A DNA stretch of 64,000 nt, from contig JAMZAV010003070.1 in assembly GCA_024449915.1 (NCBI GenBank), positions 1 to 64,000 of the forward strand, read 5' to 3'. Positions 58,390 to 64,000 of the stretch are shown one piece after another. Position 1 is the stretch's first letter. Every line of letters begins with the position of its first letter. Position numbers and translations under genes: made by a program. This DNA comes from Sweltsa coloradensis (lineage: Eukaryota; Arthropoda; Insecta; Plecoptera; Chloroperlidae). The notes beneath the pieces are model-generated. The model did no database searches and had not been told where the DNA came from. It saw nothing but the letters and a program-made list of their open reading frames with translations.

Positions 58390-59900
58390 ATTTTTTTACC
58401 GATACGCTAATACAATCGGAATCGTAAAAATATGAAAAGTGTTGAAAAACGTCGAATTGCAACATGTCAAACGCCTTTAAAGCTGCAAAATATAGACCCC
58501 CGTACATTCAAAAAGAGCATTGAACGTTTTTGGGTTCACTTTATAAAAAAATAAAAAAATAAAAAAAATTTTTTTTGAGTCTGCCCCCTCAGTTTTATAA
58601 CTGATTTCAGTGGGGGATTTAAAACAAAGCGACCAAAACCAACCCTGCAGGCTCCGCGCAAACGAAAAAGTGAGCGATAACCAACCAAAAATCGATATTT
58701 CACTTTCATTTTTACATGCATTAAAGCCCCTAAAAATCACTAAAGACACTCCCTTGAATTGGGAACCCGTGGTTCGAATCCCCGTTACGAAGGACTTTTT
58801 TAATTTTGAATTTTAGTAAAAAATTACTTTTTTACCTTACAAATTCAGTAAATGTTATTCCCCATTTTTGAGTTATGATACCGTCCAGCAAATTTAATTT
58901 AACAATTTTTTTCCGAATTTAAAAAAATGTTATGTTTTTCTTGCAGATTCTAATAAGATTTTTTATTTGCTTATTTTCTAGTCTCTTTTTTAGTTTTAAA
59001 AATAATAAAAAAAACAAAACACACTCAGCCAAACCACTCAGCACATAATATTTTTTTTAAGTGGGGGACAAAAATTTTAAAATTAACCAAGCCAAAATCT
59101 GTAACGCGGAACCACGACGAGCGAAGTTTTTATTACTACGCTTTCTTTGGAACAACAAGCGCGTAAGTTTTTTACCAGTAGGAACATGCGGCGGAAAGGA
59201 CCGGCGTGGGAAGGTACTGCCAAAGGACAACAAGACAAGAGACAAGAGGTCCTGGCCTACCCCTATTTTTTTTGGGCTTTTTCTTGAGCTAGTGATTTTG
59301 GCCCACCGTTAGTACGTTTCCCAAACCTTCTTCTAAGTCTTTATTTCAGTCTGTACTACTTACGACATTGTGAAAACTATTCTCGTTTCCGTGAATCTCT
59401 TCCCATTTTCTTGTTTGTAAAAAGGCCTTCTCGTAGTAGTTTTGGGTTAACGTAACTTATTGCTGAGCTTTTGGTCACTCGTGGAATAATGAGGGGCATG
59501 AACATCATGGGGCCCTCAAATTCCAGTTCGCAACCTTTTCCGTGTTTGTGTGAGTAGGAAAGTATACTTCCTGAAACTAATGGCGAGCTCTGGGTTTTCG
59601 TCGGGGAACTTTTTTCCCTTTTCCCCTTTTACTATCTCCCCGACGCGACAAAAAAACAACACGGACGGATGAGACACAGGGCGAAAATGACCAAGACGCG
59701 GGGGAACCCCTGCCCTACCATATGCTTGTTGGGCTGGGCCTTTTGATCAGCACAGGCTTTTCCCCCCTTTTCCCCCCCCGTCACCCCCTTTCGCCTCTCT
59801 TGGAAAGAAGTTTTCATGGTGGTTTGCTTTCACTTATAGAATTTGTTTTTTTTGGTGGTTTGAATAATCTTAGCTGTTAAAACGCCCCAAAACTACTAAT

Positions 59901-60440
59901 TACACGAGGGAGCGAAGCGAATGAGGATTTTATAACGCTACACGATCGGGCCTTGTCCTTGATTAATTCTGTTTGTCTGTTTGTCCGGGCTCATACGGCC
60001 AAATGGCCAAATAGATCGAGCTAAAATTTTAATCATACATCCGCGACCAGGTACTTAGAACTGCTAACAAAATAAGCGCAATCCATTTCGATTTAAACCC
60101 ACAAGAAATAATAAATTGAAAAATATGCTTGAAATGTGTCGGTGTCATTTTTTATCAACAATGCTTTTTCTGAAGAAGTCATTTTTATAAAATAATTTTT
60201 GGTAGGCCGTGATTACATGCATAGCAGTGATCAAGGTTTATCGAATATGGAACGACCAAGGTTCCCCTAAATTCTGCTGAGACATTGAGTAAACCTTGCA
60301 ATCTTTACTCGTATTTCGAACTGGCTATGTTTTCCATAGAATTAAATGCATTTCAAAACATGTTTTATTATTTTTTAAATACAATCCAGAAAAAATAATC
60401 TTTTCCGACCGGAGGTTTTAACCCAGGTTCCCACATTTTA
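59901..60440 (+). mobile_element. Helitron-like element, family C (copy C3, 3' truncated)
   Basis: Begins ACACGAGGGAGCGAAGCGAA at the position matching the C1 insertion. It shares GCTACWCGATCGG, CTCATACGGCC, ATCCGYGACCAGGTA and AGAACTGCTAACAAAATAAG with C1, and ends within the tRNA-like region (CCGACCGGAGGTTTTAACCC). Its 3' hairpin is missing. Confidence 0.65.
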
Positions 60441-60672
60441 AGAAAAATATATATTATAAAATATAAATTATTATATATTATAACCATGGCCAAAGAGAGG
60501 TCAGTGTCTATAAAGAGTACAACTCCAAGATGGCATGAGAGCGCATTGAACTAATCAAACAGTAACTGATGACACAATTAGGATGAAAACTTGGTCAGCT
60601 TATAGAAAACAGATACCGAGATGACCACTCTCTTCCTCGTATGTATTCTCTCTATGCTGCCCCATCACCCTC

Positions 60673-60836
60673 TTATTCTCGCTCGCAGATGAAAGGCAAG
60701 ATTTTGTTACATATGATGTCGTTTAGCCCTCCGTCAATCGTATGGAATGAACCGCAGTCTTCTATATCCGGGTTAGTGCTGTCGTTGGGCTCTCCTGGCG
60801 ACCAGCGGGTGAAGCCGGTTGAACTCAGTGGCTCAT
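60673..60836 (-). CDS. C-type lectin C, terminal exon (intact)
   Basis: 164 bp, acceptor TCTTTCAG|AT, phase 1. Encodes (D)EPLSSTGFTRWSPGEPNDST, NPDIEDCGSFHTIDGG, LNDIICNKILPFICERE and TAA. The specificity motif is EPN, predicting mannose-type binding, and the calcium-site ND and three cysteines are kept. Two residues longer than exon 3B (STNPDIED loop). Its 5' exons should lie beyond 64000. The minus-strand frame is also open upstream of the acceptor, so the longer ORF is an artefact of intron read-through. Confidence 0.85.
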
Positions 60837-61850
60837 CTGAAAGACAAACAGGTGACACTTTGTCATTCCATGGAGTTACAATAGTACTGTCGTACTGGAG
60901 GCGCAGGTGTGTCGTGGGAAGTTTACGAGATAGCACACTACGTCACGCAGTGCATTGTGGGCACTGTTTGACGTATTTTTTTGTTAACGTGTTAAATTTA
61001 AATTTTGTCAAAGAACATCAATTTAATGTCGTTCAAACACAAGGTACAACTATCCAATATTTTAATAAGTAGGCTATTTTATATCAAGAAAAAAGTAAAA
61101 ATTTTTATACCACGTTTATTAGCTAAGAAGATTGAATGGTTCTTCAAAGCCAATAATATTTCAGGGAAGTTTTACGTTTTATGAAGTGAGCTTTCTAGCA
61201 GACCTAATATCCGTACCACTCCAAGTTGGAACTAAAATATAAAGCTAGAAACCGTTTTTTACATGGCCCTGGGAGTGCCAACTCAGCCAGATATGGATAA
61301 TAGGCTTTAGCCAAGTCCTAGCCATCCTGTCATGCTAACCAAGGAAGGCTAGCTAGGCATTGCACTCTTTTACAGATATGGCCCAGGCGCCAGAGAAGAT
61401 TTGTATTTAACCACAGTATAGATTTAACCATGGCCTAAGATTATAGGCCTTCCCCCTCAAACTCCATGGTCATTCGTTCCTATTTTTCTACCATAGCATG
61501 TTCTTTATTCATCCAGGACTGAGAATAAATGCTGCTGAAGAGAGTTTAACATAATAACTGTTGTAGTAAATTTATTTTAAAAAAATGTTAGCTACGGTTT
61601 TTGATTAGAAAGTGGTGAAAGCAAATTGCTTTATGATAAGAAATACGTTAAATAAAAGTTTGGGTCATTGAAAAATGTGGAGATGTTTTGTTGCATAAGA
61701 ATTAAGTTGGATGAGCCCTATGACTGGACGTGAACGTGTCTGCCGACTTAACATTTCTGCTTTTTCATAGAGATGGAAAGTTGATGACACTTTTTTTCTT
61801 TATGTTGGAATATCTACCAAGTAAAAATATGGGGGAATGTCTTTAATACC

Positions 61851-62204
61851 TGTCTCGTTTAGAAAATCAAATTATATTTTTCAAAAAAGGGTTAATCCTG
61901 TACACGGCCAATATCGCCACCTTAAAATAGTTTCAAACTTAAATTCGCCTATAGTCCGTGGACAAGCGTAAAAACATTTCAAATCCGGAAACCACAACCA
62001 AAATTTGGGAAACAGGTAAAAGACTATTTTAGAATGTTATTTTCACGGGGACCGCATGTACAAATAAGTCCCTTCTGGCGTCCACAAGATGGCCGCCAAA
62101 AAAATTTCCCTTAAATTGCTGTAACTCGAGTAGTAATCATCAATTTGGATATACTTGGTTTTGTTTTATTGGGTTTTTTTTGATGCTCTAAAAAAAATGT
62201 CATT
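61851..62204. other. No gene seen
   Basis: No exon or transposon end recognised. Contains AAGATGGCCGCCAAA (62088-62102), a YY1-like word that can occur by chance. Confidence 0.4.
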
Positions 62205-64000
62205 AGAAATTTTATCTTAAACAATAGTTTCAATTATATTTATATATTATTACATGAATTGCAATTATAGGCACCTTTTGGTATACATATATTATTTAAA
62301 ACGTAGAATTCGCTAGATTTTCATAAAATTTTCAAAACTATACCTAAAATCACGCCAATAAACCCAAAAATTTTTTAGGTCTTGAACGAAATTCTTGTAA
62401 CTTTTTGATTAATTAATTAATGAAATTTAAGCATTAATTAAAGTCCAATTAAAAGTTTCTTATTCACGTCCCAAAAAGTCAACGTAGTGTATCACACAAG
62501 AACAATATAACCACAATAAACCAAAAAAGTATTAGTTCCAAAAATTTATTCCCAATCACTTTCCTATTAATTCAATTTAATTAAATTTAAATTTAAAAAA
62601 TAATGACAAAAATCTCAATTAATTTTGTAAAATTAACACAATGTGGTCGACCTTGGAATCATTTTTAAAGCTAGTTTTAAGACGAATAAATGTAATGAAA
62701 AAAATAATTAATTAAATTAATTTATCACCGAATTAATTACATTTTAGTTAATTTAAATCTCACTTTGACATATGTCTTGTTATGTTTACCTAAAACTTGA
62801 TCGATCGTCATAAAATTTTACCACTTTACTAACATAATGCCAATGAACCCAAAAATGCCATGTCATGAATCAAAATTCCTGTAGCTTACCGTTAATTAGT
62901 AATTATTGAAGAAATACTTTAATCTCAAAAATTGTTGTTTACAACCATGAAGCACATACAAAATGCCCAAAAGGAGTATCAAATATAAACATGCAAGTAT
63001 AATTTTGAAAATAAATAGTCCCAAATTAAGTTCATGCTACTTACCCGTTAATTAAATCCACCACAAATTTATTTTCCCGTAAAATACTTGCAAATGGTTC
63101 CCTAGTTTGGCTGTGTTAATTTTACACAACAAATGGTGATTAATTATTTTAAAAATTAATAAATGCACTAAGTTTATTAACGGGAAAGTAGAATAACTTC
63201 ATTTTGGACTAAATTTTTTCTAAATTATACTCGCATTGTTTATATTTAATACTCCTGTTGGCATTTTGTATGTGCTACGTGTTGTAAACCAAAAATTATT
63301 GAGATTAAAGAATTTCTTCAATTATTACTTAATTAATCGGTAAGTTAGGGTTTTGTTTTGTGACATGACAATTTGGATTCATTGGCATTATGTTAGTAAA
63401 GTGGTATAATTTTATGACGATCGACCGAGTTTTAGGTAAACATAACAAGACATATGTCAAAAGTGAGATAATTTAACTAAAAAGTAATTAATTCGGTGAT
63501 TAAATTTAAATTTTAAATTAATTATTTTTTTTTTATTACATTTATTCGTCTTAAAACTAGCTTAAAAATGATTCCAAGGGCGACCACATTGTGTTTTAAA
63601 TTTTTCAAAATTAATTGAGATTATTGTCATTATTTTTAATTTATTGAATTTAAAAGGAAGTGATTGGAATACTTTTTGGAACTAATTTTTTTTGGTTCAT
63701 TGTGGTTATATTGTTCTTGTTGATACCCTACGTGACTTTGGTTTCGTGATAAGAAACTTTTAATTGGACTTTAATTTTAAAGCTTATTTCATTAAATTTA
63801 ATTAATCAAAAAGTTACAAGAATTTCGTTTTGGGACCTAAATTTTGGATTTATTGGCGTGATTTTAGTATAGTCTGAAAATTTTTGAAAATCTAGCGAAT
63901 TCTACGTATAAATAATTATATGTATACCAAAAAGTGCTATAAATTTCAATTCATTGTAATAATATATAAAAATAATTAAAAATATAGTATTTACGGGAAA
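62205..64000. repeat. Large inverted repeat, arms of about 830-850 bp
   Basis: Left arm about 62205-63053, right arm about 63168-64000, spacer about 114 bp. Matching pairs include GTAGAATTCGCTAGATTTTC / GAAAATCTAGCGAATTCTAC, AACATAATGCCAATGA / TCATTGGCATTATGTT, and GGAGTATCAAATATAAACAT with its complement near 63245. The arms differ by substitutions and small indels (very roughly 15%). The repeat reaches the window edge, so its outer end is unknown. No ORF. Confidence 0.82.

Larger units (their letters stand above)
58390..61850. repeat. Segmental duplication, copy 3, with lectin exon 3C
   Basis: Parallel to 12110-16500 plus 22813-23060, and to 31268-33807 plus 36530-36680 and 39665-39900. 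It starts with the region above the cuticle promoter, although no cuticle exon is present next to it. It contains the family C HLE near the same site as C1, and the lectin terminal exon. Up to about 60.4 kb it has many indels compared with both sisters. Confidence 0.78.

Noticed and set aside
58745..58795. Possible tRNA gene (GGTTCGAATCCCC)
   Set aside because: A good B-box word is present, but no matching A box or acceptor stem could be placed at the right distance. At most a decayed tRNA-derived repeat.
62085..62105. AAGATGGCCGCC as a translation start or YY1 site
   Set aside because: No open frame follows, and a single word match is not enough.

Overview
The window is eukaryotic, intron-containing, AT-rich DNA from an arthropod, most likely a hemimetabolous insect (inference). 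The evidence is a chitin-binding RR-2 cuticle protein gene, several genes for small secreted C-type lectins resembling hemolymph LPS-binding lectins, and a BEL/Pao, Ty3/gypsy, LINE and Helitron-like transposon load. No bacterial operon, CRISPR array or rRNA is visible. Host coding exons make up about 1.6 kb of 64 kb.

Layout. 1-9 kb: AT-rich DNA with two Helitron-like elements (HLEs), copies of an unclassified dispersed repeat, and a nested BEL/Pao element with both LTRs and a matching 5-bp target duplication, whose reverse-transcriptase region is replaced by a minisatellite. 9-12.1 kb: four-exon cuticle gene on the minus strand, with a 142-bp MITE in its last intron. 12-64 kb: a degenerate tandem array of duplicated segments (copies at about 12.1-23.7, 31.3-40.9 and 58.4-61.9 kb), each carrying the last exon of a lectin gene. 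I infer lectin gene A (exons 1-2 at 30.3-31.0 kb, decayed exon 3 at 15.8 kb), gene B (exons 1-2 at 43.5-44.2 kb, intact exon 3 at 33.2 kb) and gene C (only exon 3, 60.7 kb, is in the window). All run on the minus strand.

The long lectin introns and flanks are filled with transposons. The paralogous copies act as 'empty sites', so the insertion points of four LINEs and several HLEs can be read almost to the base. One LINE sits 20 bp upstream of the gene B start codon, between it and its probable promoter. A Ty3/gypsy element (48.4-53.6 kb) is nested in an HLE. The last 1.8 kb is a large inverted repeat running off the window.

Most notable system: several families of non-autonomous Helitron-like elements share one 3' end (small hairpin, then CCTAG, then T). 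Each family has its own 5'-terminal word, repeated inverted just inside the 3' hairpin. The two words change together between families. About 49.8-60.4 kb is also full of homopolymer and indel disruptions compared with its own paralogues, so many broken frames there may be consensus errors rather than biology.
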